A stretch of 64,000 bases of DNA from Sapria himalayana (Eukaryota; Streptophyta; Magnoliopsida; Malpighiales; Rafflesiaceae). This document shows positions 38,883 to 53,800 of the stretch, piece by piece. The DNA is taken from contig JAREIK010003105.1 of the NCBI GenBank assembly GCA_029783825.1, positions 528,339 through 592,338 of the forward strand, read 5' to 3'. Below the pieces are notes generated by a model. It saw nothing but the letters and a program-made list of their open reading frames with translations, was not told where the DNA came from and searched no databases. A program made the position numbers and the translations under genes. The stretch's first letter is position 1. The number at the start of each line of letters is the position of its first letter.

Positions 38883-41800
38883 CTAAATGCATATAAAGTT
38901 ATATCAGTAAACTCCTAAACCTCGTAATGCCTAAATACATAAACTATAAAACCGCTAAATACTACTTAATAATTAATAAATCTAATTTTTATTGCTATTT
39001 ATTATATTTTTAAATATTCATTTTAATTATTTATTAGTGTATTTATTTAGAAATATTTATTACAAAATAAATTATGAGTGGGACATATATAATTTACATA
39101 ATATATTATTTATCTAATAAAAATATATGCTTATAAAAGAAGTATAAATTTAAAAATTAAAAATTATTATCAAATAATATTAGTAACTTTAATTTTGAAT
39201 AAATTAGGGTCTTGTAAATATTTTTTAATTAATATCTATCTTAATATTAATAGTTTATAAATTTAATTTTTGAGAATTATTATAATATCTATCAATAAAA
39301 TTATTTATATTAAATTTATATGATATATAATTATTAATATTATATTAACAAAATATTGTATTAAAATTTCAAAAAATTTTAAATATTATTATATTTTCAA
39401 ATGTTATAACCTATGAAAATGATAACAAATTATAGAAATTTTTTTTGTTATTTTATTTTTTTAAATAAAACCAATAAACCACTAAAAGCCTAAAAACATA
39501 AATCGCTAAACTTTTAACGACAAAACCTCTAAATACTTAAATCATTAAACTGGTATACATTAATAATAAATCATAAATCTAATTTTAAATTTTATTCAGT
39601 ATAATTTTAAATTTTTATTTTAATTATTTATCAATTTATTTTATTGAAATATAAATTAGAAAATAAATTATTAGTGAGACAAATCTAATTAAATTAAACC
39701 GGTATTTCTAAATAATACATAATAAATCTCATTTTTTTTATTATAATTTTAAATATACATTTTAATTATTTATTTATTTATATATAAATATAAATTACAA
39801 AATAAATTGAGTTAGACAAATATAATTTATATAAATTATTTTTCATCAAAAAATTATTGATAAACTTTTTAAAAGAAAAAAAAATTCAAAACAAAAAATT
39901 ATTATATAGTAATATATTTTGCATTTCTTCTGAATCATTTTAGGTTTTGTAATTATATTTTAATTGATATATATCTTATTAATAATAGATTATTAATTTA
40001 TTTTTTGATCATTATTAGAATATTTATCAATAAAATTATTTATTTTGAATTTATATGATATATAAATATAATGATTATTATAACTAAATATTGTATTTAG
40101 ATTTTAAAAAAAATTAAAAATTATTATATTTTCAAAGGTTATAACCATTGAAAATATCAAAAAATAATAAAAATAAATTTTATATTATTTTATTTTTTTA
40201 ATAAAACCTATAAACCACTAAATGCATACACTTTTAAATCAGTAAACTCCTAAACATCATAATCCCTATATACATAAAACATTAAACCGCAATATACTAC
40301 TTAATAATTAATAAATCTAATTTTTATTTCTATTTCTTATAATTTTAAATATTCATTTTAATTATTTAATAGTTTATTTTTATAGAAATATTTATTACAA
40401 ATTAAATTATGAGAGCGACATATATATTTTAATTAATTTATTTTTAATCAAAAAAAATATATGCTTATAAAAGAAGTAAAAATTTAAAAATTAAAAATTA
40501 TTACACAGTAATACATTTTACTTTAATTTTGAATCAATTTGGGTTTTGTAAATATTTTTTAATTAATATCAATCTTTTTATTAATAGTTTATTAATTTAA
40601 ATTTTGATGATTATTATATTATATAACAATACAATTGTTATATTAAATTTATATGATATATAATTATTAATAATATTATAACTAAATATTGTATTCACAT
40701 TTCAAAAAATTTTAAATATTATTATATTTTCAAAGGTTATAACCTATGAAAATGAGAAAAAATTATAAATTTTATTTTGTTATTTTATTATTTTAATAAA
40801 ACCTATAAACCACTAAATGCCTCAAAACATAAATTGATAAACTCCTAAACGACAAAACCTCTGAATACTTAAACCATTAAACAGGAGTACATTAATAAAA
40901 AATCATAAATATCTATTTAATTTTTATTATGTATAATTTTAAATTTTTGTTTTAATTATTTATCAGTTTATTTTTATATAAATATTAATTACAAAATAAA
41001 TTATTAGTGAGATAGATCTAAATTAAATAATTTATTTTTCATCAAAAAAAATATATATCCTTATAAAAAGAGGCAAAATTTTAAAAACAAAAATTAATTA
41101 TTTAGTAATATATTTTATTTTTATTTTGAATCATTTTAGATTTTGCAATTTTATTTTAATTTATATCATTCTTATTAATAATAGTTTATTAATTTTTTAT
41201 TGGTCATTATTATAATATCTATTAATAAAATTATTTATATCGAGTTTACATTATTTATAATTATTAAGATTATTATTACTGAATATTATATTCACATTTA
41301 AAAAAAATTAAAAATTAATTTAATTTCAAAGGTTATAACCTTCAAAAATTAAAAAAAATCAAAAAATTAAATTTTTTTTTCATTCTTTAAATAAAAACTA
41401 TAAATCACTAAAGGTCTAAACACTTAAATCACTAAACCCCAAAACCCCAAAATACTTAAACCATTTAACAAGTATATCATGAATGATAAATAATAAATCT
41501 CTATTTTATTTGTATTCATTATAATTTTAAATATTCATTTTAATTATTTATTAGTTTATTTTTTATAGAATTATAAATTAAAAATTAATTATGAAGAGGA
41601 CAATATAATTTAAATAATTTACTTTTAATAACAAAAAATATAAACTTATAAAAAGAAGCAAAACATCAAAGAAAGTATTATTTTGTAATATATTTTACTT
41701 TGATGTTGAATAAATTTAGGTTTTGCAAATATATTTAAAATAATATCTATCTTATTAATAATAGTTTATTAATTTATTTTTTGATCATTAATATAATATA

Positions 41801-44389
41801 TTTCAATATAATTGTTTATATTGAATTTATATGATATATAATTATTAAGATTATCATAACTAAATATAGTATTAACATAAAAAAAATTTAAAAATTGTTA
41901 TATTTTCAAAGTTTATAACCTTCAAAAATGAGAAAAAATAACAAAAATAAATTTTTTGTTATATCATTGTTTAAATAAAACTTATAAACCATTATATGCC
42001 TAAAAACATAAATATCTAAACTTCTAAACCCCCAAGCCCCTAAATACTTAAACCTGTAAACAAGTAAACCTTAAATATAATTTAAATAATTTGTAGAAAT
42101 ATTAATTTTAAAATAAATTATAAGTGATAAAAATATAATTTAAATAATATATTTTTCTTCAAAAAAACATATAAGCTTATAAAATGATGCAAAAACTAAA
42201 AAAAATTATTATTTAGTAATAAATTTTACTTTGATTTTAAATCATTTTAGGTTTTTAATTATATTTAAATTTATATCTATCATTTTAATAATAGTTTATA
42301 TTTTTATTTTTTGATAATTGATATAATATCTATCAATAAAATTGTTTATATTTAGTTTATATTATATATAGTTATAAGATTTATTATTACTAAATATTGT
42401 ATTCACATTTTTAAAAATTTTAAAATTATTATATTTTCAAATGTTATAACCTTTAAAAATTTGAAAATATATCAAAATTAATTTTTTTATTATTTCATTG
42501 TTTGAATAAAACCTATAAACCATTAAATGCCTAAATACTTAAATCAAAAACTTCTGAATCTCGAAAACCCTAAATAAATATAAATTTTAAACTTGTATAT
42601 CCTAAATAATAAATAATAAATCTCATTTTTATTTTTTTCATTATACTTTTATATCTTCATTTTAATCATTTATTTGTTTATTTTTTTATAAATATTAATT
42701 ACGAAATAAATTATAAGTTATACAAATATAATTTATATAAATTATTTTTCAACAAAAAAATATAGATAAATATTATAAAAGAAGAAAAAAATTAAAAACA
42801 AAAAAATATTATATAGTAATATATTTTGCTTTATTTCTGAATCATTTTAGGTTTTGTAATTATATTTTAATTGATATCTAGCTTATTATTAATAGGTTAT
42901 TAATTTATTTTTGATCATTTTTAGAATATATTTCAATAAAAATGTTTATATTGAATTTATATGATATATAAATTTAATAATTATTATAACTAAATATTAT
43001 ATTCACATTTGAAAAATGTTTTAAAATTTTTATATTTTCAAAGATTATAACCTTTGAACATGTGAAAAAATAAAAAAATATTTTTTTTGTTATTTCATTA
43101 TTTAAATAAAACCTATAAATCACTAAATGTCTAAACACTTAAATCACTAAACTACAAAATCCTTATACCCCTATATAGATAATCCATTAAACCGGTATAC
43201 CCTAAATAATAATTAATAAATCTCATTTTCATTATAATTTATAAAATTCATTTTGATTGTTAAGTTTTTTATTTATATATATATATTAATTATAAAATAA
43301 ATTATGAGTTAAAAATATAATTTCTAAAAATTATTTTTCAGTAAAAAATAGATAAGCGTATAAAAAGAATAAAAATTTAAAAACAAATAATAATTATTAA
43401 GTAATATATTTTGCTTTGCTTTTGATTCATTTTAGGTTTTGATATTATATTTTAAGTAATAATAATCTTATTCATAATAGATTTTTAATTTATTTTTTCA
43501 TAATTATTAGAATATCTATGAATAAAATTATTTATATTGAATTTATTGATATATAATTATTATGATTATTATAAATAAATATTGTATTCACTTTTGAAAA
43601 ATTTAAAAATTATTATATTTTCAAAGGTTTTAATCTTATAAAATCAGAAAGAATACCAAAAATAAATTTTTTGTTATTTCATTTTTAAATAAACCCTATA
43701 GACCACTAAATGTTTACTTAGTTAAATCAGTAGCTTATATTACCCGAAACACCTAAATATATAAACCTTATAACAGTTGTATACTACTTAATAAATAATA
43801 AATCTCATTTTTATTTCTATTTATTATAATTTTAAATATTCATTTTAATTATTTATATTTTAATTTTAGAAAAATTAATTACAAAATAAATTTCGAGTGA
43901 GACTGATATTATTTAAATAATTTATTTTTAATCATAAGAAAATATAAGCTTATAAAAAGATGGAAAAATTTAAAAATTAAATATTATTATTTTAGTAATA
44001 AATTTTTATTTGATTTTGAATCATTTTGTGTAATATAAATATATTTTAATTAATATTTATATTATTAATAATAGTTTATTAATTTAATTTTTGATCATTA
44101 TTATAATATCTATCATTAAAATTATATATATTGAATTTATATAATATATAATTAATAAGAATAATATAATTATACATGGTATTCACATTTCAAAAGATTT
44201 TATTAATTATTTTATTTTTAAAGGTTATAACCTTTGAAAATAATAAAAAAAATCAATAAAAAAATTTTTATTTTTTTTATATAAATTAAACCTATATACC
44301 ACTAATTGCCTAAAAACATAAATTGCTAAACTCCTAAATGACAAAACCCCTAAATAATCGATCCACTAAACCGGTATACCATATATAAT
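38883..44389 (-). repeat. Satellite array, orientation B, block B2 (left part)
   Basis: B-orientation monomers continue from the hAT-1 insertion site. Dyads are near 39401, 40139, 40735, 41330, 41915, 42440, 43045, 43625 and 44222, spaced about 525-740 bp. The first monomer resumes exactly where block B1 was interrupted (CTAAATGCATA, then AGTAAACTCCTAA), so B1 and B2 were one array before hAT-1. No genes. Confidence 0.9.
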
Positions 44390-44961
44390 TGTTGGGCAAT
44401 TGTGCTTCAACGGTAGCGAGATTGAGATAAAGAAACACAGAAACAACATAAAACAAGCAATATATATATATATCACAATTCAGCAACCATCCATGTTAGA
44501 ATCAAAAAATGAGAAATAAATAACGAAAATAATGTGGTTTGCTAGTCGCTCAGTACGACTAGCTAAATCCACTAGAAAATGCTTATGCATTACAGATTAA
44601 AACAATAGAAATGTCTTACAGTATGTAGCACATAGAATAGTTGGGATAAATCGCATAGAGAGAAGAGAGAGAGACGATGAACACTTCCACGGGTCCAAAA
44701 ATAGCCACCCAAAAATAAATTACAAAACATTTTATATTAAAATTTCTCTCGGTTCATTTAACCGGAGCGGGTCGGATCATCAGACGGGTCAGGCTCTACT
44801 CCAATTTCGGCCAGCTGTCCGGTCAGCGAGACCTCTATTATTGTGCTACTGCTTCATCCCTAGCCTCTTAATATTTCTTTTCCTACACTTACATGAAAAT
44901 ATTAAAAAAAAATATTTGGTTATAAGAACAGATTATCAAAAAATAAATTACATATACAGCA
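44390..44961. mobile_element. Solo LTR (572 bp) with a perfect 5-bp target duplication
   Basis: The insert starts TGTTGGGCAATTGTGC and ends ATACAGCA (TG...CA). It is flanked on both sides by ATAAT (44385-44389 and 44962-44966), which is part of the satellite consensus. It has no coding sequence, primer-binding site or second LTR, so it is a solo LTR left by recombination between LTRs. The minus strand carries a CT-rich TCTCTCTCTTCTCTC tract and ends ...GCCCAACA, which would fit a Copia-type LTR in reverse orientation; strand and superfamily are inference. A short (TA)n run lies near 44459-44473. Confidence 0.82.
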
Positions 44962-47900
44962 ATAATAAATCTTAAATCTCATTTTAAATTATATTGATTA
45001 TAATTTTAAATATTCATTTTAAAATATTTATTAGTTTATTTTTTATATAAATATTAATTACAAAATAAATAATTAGTCAGACAAATATAATATTAATATT
45101 TTACTTTTAATAAAAAAAATATAATCTTATAAAAAGAAGCTAAAAATTTAAAAACAAAAAATTATTATTTAGTAATAAAGTTTACTTTGATTTTAAATCA
45201 TTTTAGGTTTTGTAAAATATTTTAATTAATATCTATCATATTAATAATAGTTCTATTAATTTATTTTTTGATAATTGATATCATATCTATCAATAAAATT
45301 ATTTATAATTAGTTTATATTATATATAATTATAATGATTATTATTACTAAATATTTTATTCACATTTTAAATAAATTTTAAAATTATTATATTTTCAAAT
45401 GTTATAACCTTTGAAAATGTTAAAAAATAACAAAAATAATTTTTTGTTATTTCATTGTTTAAATAAATCCTATAAACCACTAAATGCCTAAATACTTAAA
45501 TAAATAACTCCTAAATCTCGAAAACCTTAAATAGATAATCATTTTAAACCTGTATAACCTAAATAATAAATAATAAATCTAAATATTATATTTTACATGA
45601 TAATTTAAAATATTCATCTTAATTATTTATTCGTTTATTTTTATATAATTATTAATTACATAATATATTGAGTTAGACAAATATAATTTATATAATTATT
45701 TTTAATCAAAAAAAATAAATAAACTTTTTAAAAGAAAAAAAATTCAAAACAAAAAAATATTATATAGTAATATATTTTGCTTTATTTCTGAATCATTTTA
45801 GGATTTTGTAATTATATTTAAATTGATATCTATCTTATTAATAATAGATCATTAATTTATTCTTTGATCATTATTAGAATATTTACCAGTAAAAATATTT
45901 ATATTGAATTTATATGATATATAAAAATAATGATTATTATAACTAAATATAGAATTCATATTTGAAAAAAATTTAAAAATTATTATATTTTCAAAGGTTA
46001 TAACCTTTGAAAATATCAAAAAATAACAAAAATAAATTTTTTGATATTTTTTTTAAATAACACTTATAAACCACTAAATGCATACACAGTTAAATCAGTA
46101 AACTCATAAACTCTGTAATGCCAAAATACTTAAACCATTATACCTCTATATACTACTTAATAATTAATAAATCTAATTTTTAATTCTATTTATTATAATT
46201 TTAAATATTCATTTTAATTATTTATTAGTTTATTTTTATAAAAATATTTATTACAAATTAAATTATGAGTGTGACAAATATAATTTAAAAAATATATATA
46301 CTTATAAAAGAAGTAAAAATTTAAAAATTAAAAATTGTTATCCAAAAATATATTTCACTATAATTTTGAATCAATTTGGGTTTTGTAATTATGTTTTAAT
46401 TAATATCAATCTTAATATCAATAGTTTATAAATTTAATTTTGATCATTATTATAATATATATCAATAAAATTGTTTATTGAATTTATAAGATATATAATT
46501 ATTAATATTATTATAACTAAGTATTGTATTCTCATTTCAAAAAATTTTAAATATTATTATATTTTCAAAGGTTATAAGCAATGAAAATTAGAAAAAATTA
46601 TAAATTTTTTTTGATATTTTATTTTTTTTAATAAAATGTAAAAACCACTAAAAGCCTAAAAACCTAAATCACTAAAATCCTAAATGAAAAAAACTCTAAA
46701 TACATAAACCATTAAACTGGTATACAGTAATAATAAATCATAAATCTCATTTTAAATTTTATACAGTATAATTTTACATTTTTATTTTAATTATTTATCA
46801 GTTTATTTTTATAGGAATATTAATTATAAAATAAATTATTAGTGAGACATATCTTACTAAAAATTAAAATAGTATCCCAAAATAACAAATAATAAATGTC
46901 ATTTTTTTTCATTAAAATTTTAAATATTCATTTTAAATATTTATTTGTTTAATTATATATAAATAATAATTACAAAATAAATTGAGCTAGAAAATAATTT
47001 ATATAAATTATTTTTCATCAAACAATTATAGATAAACTTTTTAAAAGAAAAAATTTTAAAAACAAAAAAAATTTATATAGTAATATATTTTGCTTTGCTT
47101 CTGAATCATTTTAAGTTTTGTAATTATATTGTAATTGATATTTATCATATTAATAATAGATTATTAATTTATTTTTTGATCATTATTATAATATTTATCA
47201 ATACAATTGTTTATATTGAATTTATATGATATATAATTATAAAGATTATTATAACTAAATATTATATTTACATTTGAAAATAATTTAAAAATTATTATAT
47301 TTTTAACGGTTATCATCTTTGAAAATGAGATAAAATCACAAAAATAAATTTTTTGTTATTTTATTGTTTATATAAAATCTATAAACTACTAAATGCCTAA
47401 ACACTTAAATCATTAAAAGTTTAAACCCCAAAACCCTTAAATACTTAAAAATTTAAACCATCTTAAAAGGTTTAAGTATTTATAAAAAATATATAAATAT
47501 CTATCAATAAATAATAGTTTATTAATTTATTTTTTGATCATTATTATATTTATATTTAGTTTATTAATATATGTCAATAAAATTGTTTATTTTTAATTTA
47601 CATGATATATAATTATTAAGTTTATTATAACTAAATATTTCAGTCACATTTGAAAAAAATTTAAAAATTATTATATTTATAAAGGTTATAACATTCAAAA
47701 TTTATAAAAAATTTGAAAAATAATTTTTTTGTTATATAATTATTTAAATAAAACATATAAACTACTAAATGCCTAAACACTTAAATCACTAAACTCCTAA
47801 ACTCCTAAATACTTAAAGCATTAAACAAGTATTCCATAAATAATTAATCATAAATCTCATTTTTATTTGTATTCATTATAATTTTAATATTCATTTTAAT

Positions 47901-48395
47901 TATTTATTAGTTTATTTTTATAGAAATATTAATTGCAAAATAAAATTATGAATGAGACAAATATAATTTAAATAATTTATCTTCATCAAAAAAATTTATA
48001 AGCTTATAAAAACAAACAAAAATTTAAAAATAAAAAATTATTATTTAGTAAAATATTTTACTTTGATTTTGAATCATTTGAGGTTTTGCAAATATATTTT
48101 AATTAATATCTATCATATTAATAATAGTTTATTAATCTATTTTATGATCGGTATTATAATATCGATCAATAAAATTATTTATATTGAATTTACATGATAT
48201 TTAATTTTTAAGATTATTATAATTAAATATTATATTAACATTTGAAAAAAAATTAAAAATTATAATATTTTCAATGGTTATAACCTTGAAAATAAGAAAA
48301 AATCATAAAATAATTTTTTTATTATTTAATTATTTAACTAAAACCTATAAACCAAAAAATACCTAAATAATTAAATTACTAAACTCCTAAACCCT
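44962..48395 (-). repeat. Satellite array, orientation B, block B2 (middle part)
   Basis: The array resumes with the duplicated ATAAT and AAATCTTAAATCTCA. Dyads are near 45402, 45997, 46569, 47317, 47684 and 48277. The ~367-bp step at 47317-47684 is a short monomer like the 378-bp type of block A2. The last monomer (47840-48395) closely matches the flank of insert copy 1 and is interrupted in its telomere-like tract at 48396. Confidence 0.88.
47753..47824 (-). repeat. Clean example of the 8-bp telomere-like tract
   Basis: Nine consecutive 8-bp words, every one ending in TAA in strict register. They include ACTACTAA, ATGCCTAA, ATCACTAA and two adjacent ACTCCTAA. Elsewhere the same register holds CCCCTAAA-like words. 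The tract is a degenerate cousin of plant CCCTAAA telomere DNA with an 8-bp instead of a 7-bp step. It lies between the dyad side and the TATACC side of each monomer. Confidence 0.85.
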
Positions 48396-50815
48396 GATAC
48401 TACTGCACCACACACACATAGCGACGGACCACAGTACACACGTGCACATATTCTTGTCCATTTTGGTGTAGCATTTAGAGGGGCCAGCAAGTGCTAGAAG
48501 CAGCCAGAAGTATGGGGCACTAGCTTGTAGAGGGCCCCACTAGCAAGCCTGGATGATAACATTCAGACAATTGACGAGACCGAGCAAAGTGGTCGGGAGT
48601 AAACCCAGGAGTAGCTAGGAGTGGGTCCCACTAGCCCTATCAGGCCGCATAGATGGCCACCCAACCGTCACCCAACAGGAGTAGCAGGTAATCCATGATT
48701 AATTAGAGAGCTGGCAAAATCCGAAGCATCACCAAGCAGGACCAGTAAGCAATGAAGTCCAGACCAGCATGTACATGTTTGTAGTCTTATTTGTATTTTG
48801 GACTTTGTATGCACCATGTACATGTAGAGATGGATAATGACATACTCACACACCCAATCTTGTCTGTTCTCTATGTAGCATCCAATGAGGGCAACTGGAC
48901 CCATGAGTATCTCTATGTTGGGCCCACTAATGCATTTTGTAAATACACATTAGGCGATGCTACACTCCAGAGAACAGAAGACCCATCTTTATAGTATTTT
49001 GTAATTTTACATATATTCTAGCTTGGTTGTACGCGTAGATAATTAGACTATGAGATGGACCTCATCACACATGCACACCGATGCATGCATATTTTTGATA
49101 TTTTGTCGGTGCAACATACAGCCACTTCTTGGAGCTCGAGGAGAAAGCATTCTAACCCAAGAGATACTCTTTTGAAAATCATTGGAGCAAAAGAATGTGG
49201 AATTAAGAGGTGAGAATGAATTAAAAAAGTGCTGTATATATGGACTTGTGGATTTCTGGGTATTTAGTTTTACATGTATTCCATTGCATAGCAATGACAT
49301 AGGCAAATGCTTGATGCTGCATGTCACACACATTCACAATCTTATATTTGCATAGTTTTAATATGGTGCATCATTTAGGTTCCTCCAAAAGGCTTGGACA
49401 AATCCGAATTGAAAGGATGCAATACGCATAATGACTCAATGCCAACTCTGACGTCGGGGAATGCTAGGTGATTTTAGTTGTATTCGTATGTTTGGAATTA
49501 TTAGGCAATATTTTTTTTATGTATTTTATGCATAGAATCATTAAGGTGCATATGAGTTGGTGGGCTGGCCTCAATTAGTCAACTTTTTAGTCTCTTGTAA
49601 GTTGTGTGCCTAAATGATAAATAAAGTGTGTATTTTCCAAAAATAACAATAAACCCTAAACTTTAAATCCTAAACCGTAAACCATGAACTATATCCCTGG
49701 TACATAACCCCTAAATCCTAAATCTCATGTTTTGAAATTTTATAATCAAATGACTAAGTATTAAATTTAAATTGAAATTCACAACTTTTAGGAATCTCAC
49801 ATGTTTTGCAATTAGTCATGACTCAAGGGGTGAGTTATGTATTCAGTCTCTTTCTTGCTTTAGATTATTGTAGCATTAGCAATGGTCATGATTGTATATT
49901 TTGTCTCTAGAACATAAAATCATATCGATGAGAATATGCCATAACTTGTGTCTCTCTGTTGAACATATTGTAATGGCACTAAGAATGATCATGAATACAT
50001 ATTTAATCACTATAATACTTGGTTACATTATTGGATATGACCATAGCTTGTGCATTTTATCTTTATATTGCAAAGTCATTTCACTAGGAATGATTGTAAC
50101 TTTGGACATTCCTCAAGAGCAAAAGTGATGATCCTAGAAATAGTTAAAGCTCGAGTACTACTCTTTATAACTTTCTATAGCTAAAATTCTTGGGATTGGA
50201 AATATCACTATGGCATTTTCCTTTGATTTTTGACCTCAAGTGTCAATATGCAAGACTAATATTTTGAGCAATGATTAAAACCTTTTATACATTTGAATAT
50301 GATTCATTTACATCTTTTTGGGTATTGTGAGCTTGTATAGATAACTCATTTAATATAAAAAGAAAGAAATGATACTTTTCATATCAATGAGGGTATAGAA
50401 AAAAGGCTTAGACATGCCAATAAAATAAATTTTTTGATTCTTGATTGAAAGAGAGCAGATTCTTCTTGCCCTGCTCAAACCACCATGGAAATAGTTTGTA
50501 CTAAGAGCCTACAAGGTGGTTATTTTTTTAGAGGTGAACTATGTTTTAAAAAAATTGTTTTGAGAGTGTGCATGAGAGATATTTTAAAAGAAATTACAAT
50601 AATCAATATAAATAGCATCCTCAACAACTAGCTATTTCAACACATAGGGGTACAACTTTGGTTTAGTCTGTTAGCGTACCTGAGTCAAATTACCTTTGAT
50701 AGCCCAGTGATTCAACATAAAATATGATGAGACATAATAGAGATAAAGTAAAAGCTCCTATTATTTTGGTTAGAGATTTAGCAATTATTCTTGAGTTGAG
50801 AAAGGAACAAAATAA
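48396..50815. other. Non-satellite insert, copy 2
   Basis: About 2.42 kb, collinear with 5350-7848 and in the same orientation. Mismatches are scattered through it, and several indels make it slightly shorter. Satellite flanks on both sides also match those of copy 1, including the point of interruption (ACTCCTAAACCCTGAT) and the resumption (ATTATTTTAATTATTCAG). The pair therefore arose by duplication of a larger block, not by two insertions. The AATAAA-like and CCCTAAA-like stretches are at about 49615-49730. Function not recognised. Confidence 0.8.
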
Positions 50816-53800
50816 ATTATTTTAATTATTCAGTATAAATTTAATTTTTATTTTAATTATTTATCAGTTTATTTTTATAGAAATATTAATTGCATAACAA
50901 ATTATTAGTGAGACAGATCTAATTTAAATTAAACCGGTATATCCTAAATAATAAAAAAATAAATCTCATTTTTTTTTCATTTTAATTTTAAATATTCAAA
51001 TTTAATTATTTATTTGTTTATTTTTATATAAATATTAATTACAAAATAAATTATGAGTTACACAAATATAATTTATATTAATTATTTTTCATAAAAATAA
51101 TATAGATAAACTTTTTAAAAGAATAAAAAATTTCAAAACAAAAAATTATTATATAGTAATATATTTTGCTTTGCTTCTGAATCATTTTATAGTTTTGTAA
51201 ATAAATTTTAATTGGTATCTATCTTATTAATAATAGATTATTATTTTATTTTTTCATCATTATTAGAATATTTATCAATAAAAATGTTTATATTGAATTT
51301 ATATGATATATAAATATAATGATTATTATGACTAAATATTGTATTCACTTTTGAAAAAAATTTTAAAATTATTATATTTTCAAAGGTTATAACCTTTGAA
51401 AATGTGAAAAAATAAAAAAAATAAACTTTTTGTTATTTCATTTTTTAAATAAAACTTATTGATCATTAAATGCTTACTTACTTAAATCAGTAAGCTCATA
51501 AATCCTGTAACCCCTAAATACATAAACCTTTAACAACTATATAATACTTAATAAATAATTAATCTCATTTTTATTTCTATTATCATAATTTTAAAAATTA
51601 ATTTTAATTATTTATAGTTTAATTTTTTAGAAAAATTAATTACAAAATAAATTTAGAGTATGACAAATATTATTTAAATAATTTATTTTAATAAAAAAAT
51701 ATAATCTTATAAAAAGAAAGAAAATTATAAAAATTAAATATTATTATATAGTAATATATTTTGATTTGATTTTGAATCATTTTGTGTTATGTAAATATAT
51801 TTTAATTAATATTTATATTATTAAAAATAGTCTATTAATTTAATTTTTGATCATTATTATAATTTCTATCATTAAAACTGTTTATATTGAATTTATATGA
51901 TATATAATTATTAAGATTAATATAATTCTACATAGTATTCACATTTCAAAAAATTTTAAAAATTATTTTATTTTTAAAGGTTATAACCTTTGAAAATCAG
52001 AAAAATTTTAAAAACTTTTTTTTATTTTTATTATATAAATAAAGCCTATAAATCACTAAATACCTAAAAACATAAATTGATAAACTCCTAAACGACAAAA
52101 CTTCTAAATAATCAAACAATTAAACCTGTATACCACATATAATAAATCATAAATCTCATTTTAATTTCTATTCATTATAATTTTAAATATTCATTTTAAT
52201 TATTTATTAGTTTATTTTTTATAGAAATACTAATTACAAAATAAATAATGAGCGAGACAACTATAATTTTAATAATTTACTTTTAATCAAATAAAAAATA
52301 TAAGCTTATAAAAAGAAGTAAAAATTTAAAAACAAAATTATTATTTAGTAATATATTTACTTTGATTTTGAATCAATATATATAGGTTTGCAATTATATT
52401 TAAATTGCTATCAATCTTAATAAGAATAGTTTAGAAATTTATTATTTGATCAATTTTATAATATCTAACAATAAAATTACATATATTGAATTTAATTGTC
52501 TTATAATTATTAAGATTATTATAACTAAATATTATATTTAAATTTTAAAAAAATTTAAAAATTATTATATTTTCTAAGGTTATAACCTTCAAAAATGATA
52601 AAAAATCAAAAAAATAATTATTTTATTATTTTATTATTTAAATATAACTTATAAACCACTAAATGCCTAAACATTTAAATCTCTAGACTCCTAAAACCCA
52701 AAATTCCCTAAATACTTAAACCATTAAACCTATATAACCAAATAATAAATAATAAATCTCATTTTTATTTGTATTCATTATAATTTTAAATAACCATTTT
52801 AATTATTTTTTAGTTTATTTTATAGAAATATTAATTACAAAATAAATAATGAGTGAGACATATATAATTTAAATAAATTATTTTTTATGAAAAAAATATA
52901 AGCTTATAAAAATAAACAAAATTTCAAAAATTTAAAATTTTATTTAGTAATATAATTTACTCTAATTTTGAATTATTTTGGGTTCTACAAATATATTTTA
53001 ATTAATATCTATCTTATTAATAATAGTTTATTAATTTATTTTTTTATCATCAAAATAATATATATTAATAAAATTTTTTATATTGAATTTACATCAAATA
53101 TAATTATTATGATTATTATAACTAAGTATTGTATGCATATTTTAGAACTATTAAAAATGTATTATATTTTCAAAGGTTATAACCTTAGAAAATCATGAAA
53201 ATTCATAAAAATAAATTTTTAGTTATTTCATTGATTAAATAAAACCTATAAACACCTAAATGTGCAAACATCAAAATCAATAAACTTTTTAACCCTAAAA
53301 CCAAAAAAAACTTAAACCATTAAATAGGTATACACTAAATAATAAATAATATATCTCTTTTTTATTAGTATCCAATATAATTTTATATATTCATTTTAAT
53401 TATTTATCAATTTATTTTTATAGAAATATTAATTACAAAATAAATTTTTAGTGAGACATAATTTAAATAATTTATTTTCATCAAAAAAATATATATGCAT
53501 ATAAAATGAGCAAAATTTCTAAGATAACAAATTATTATTTAGTAATATATCTTATTTTGATTTTGAATCATTTTAGATTCTAAAATTATATTTTAATTTA
53601 TATCATTCTTATTAATAGTAGTTTATTAATTTATTTATTGATCATTATTATAATAACTATTAATATAATTATTTATATTTAGCCTACATTATATATAATT
53701 ATTAAGATTATTATAACTAAATATTATAATCACATTTAAAAAAATTTAAAATTATTATACTTTCAAAGGTTAAAACCTTTAAAAATTAAAAAAAGTCAAA

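Noticed and set aside
44390..44887. A shorter LTR ending at CCTACA
   Set aside because: The flank after it (CTTAC) does not match ATAAT, whereas the end at 44961 gives a perfect 5-bp duplication and returns to satellite.
48791..48994. Open frame of 67 codons on the plus strand and 96 codons (49043-49333) on the minus strand in insert copy 2
   Set aside because: The equivalents in copy 1 are not open over the same length, and neither is recognisable.
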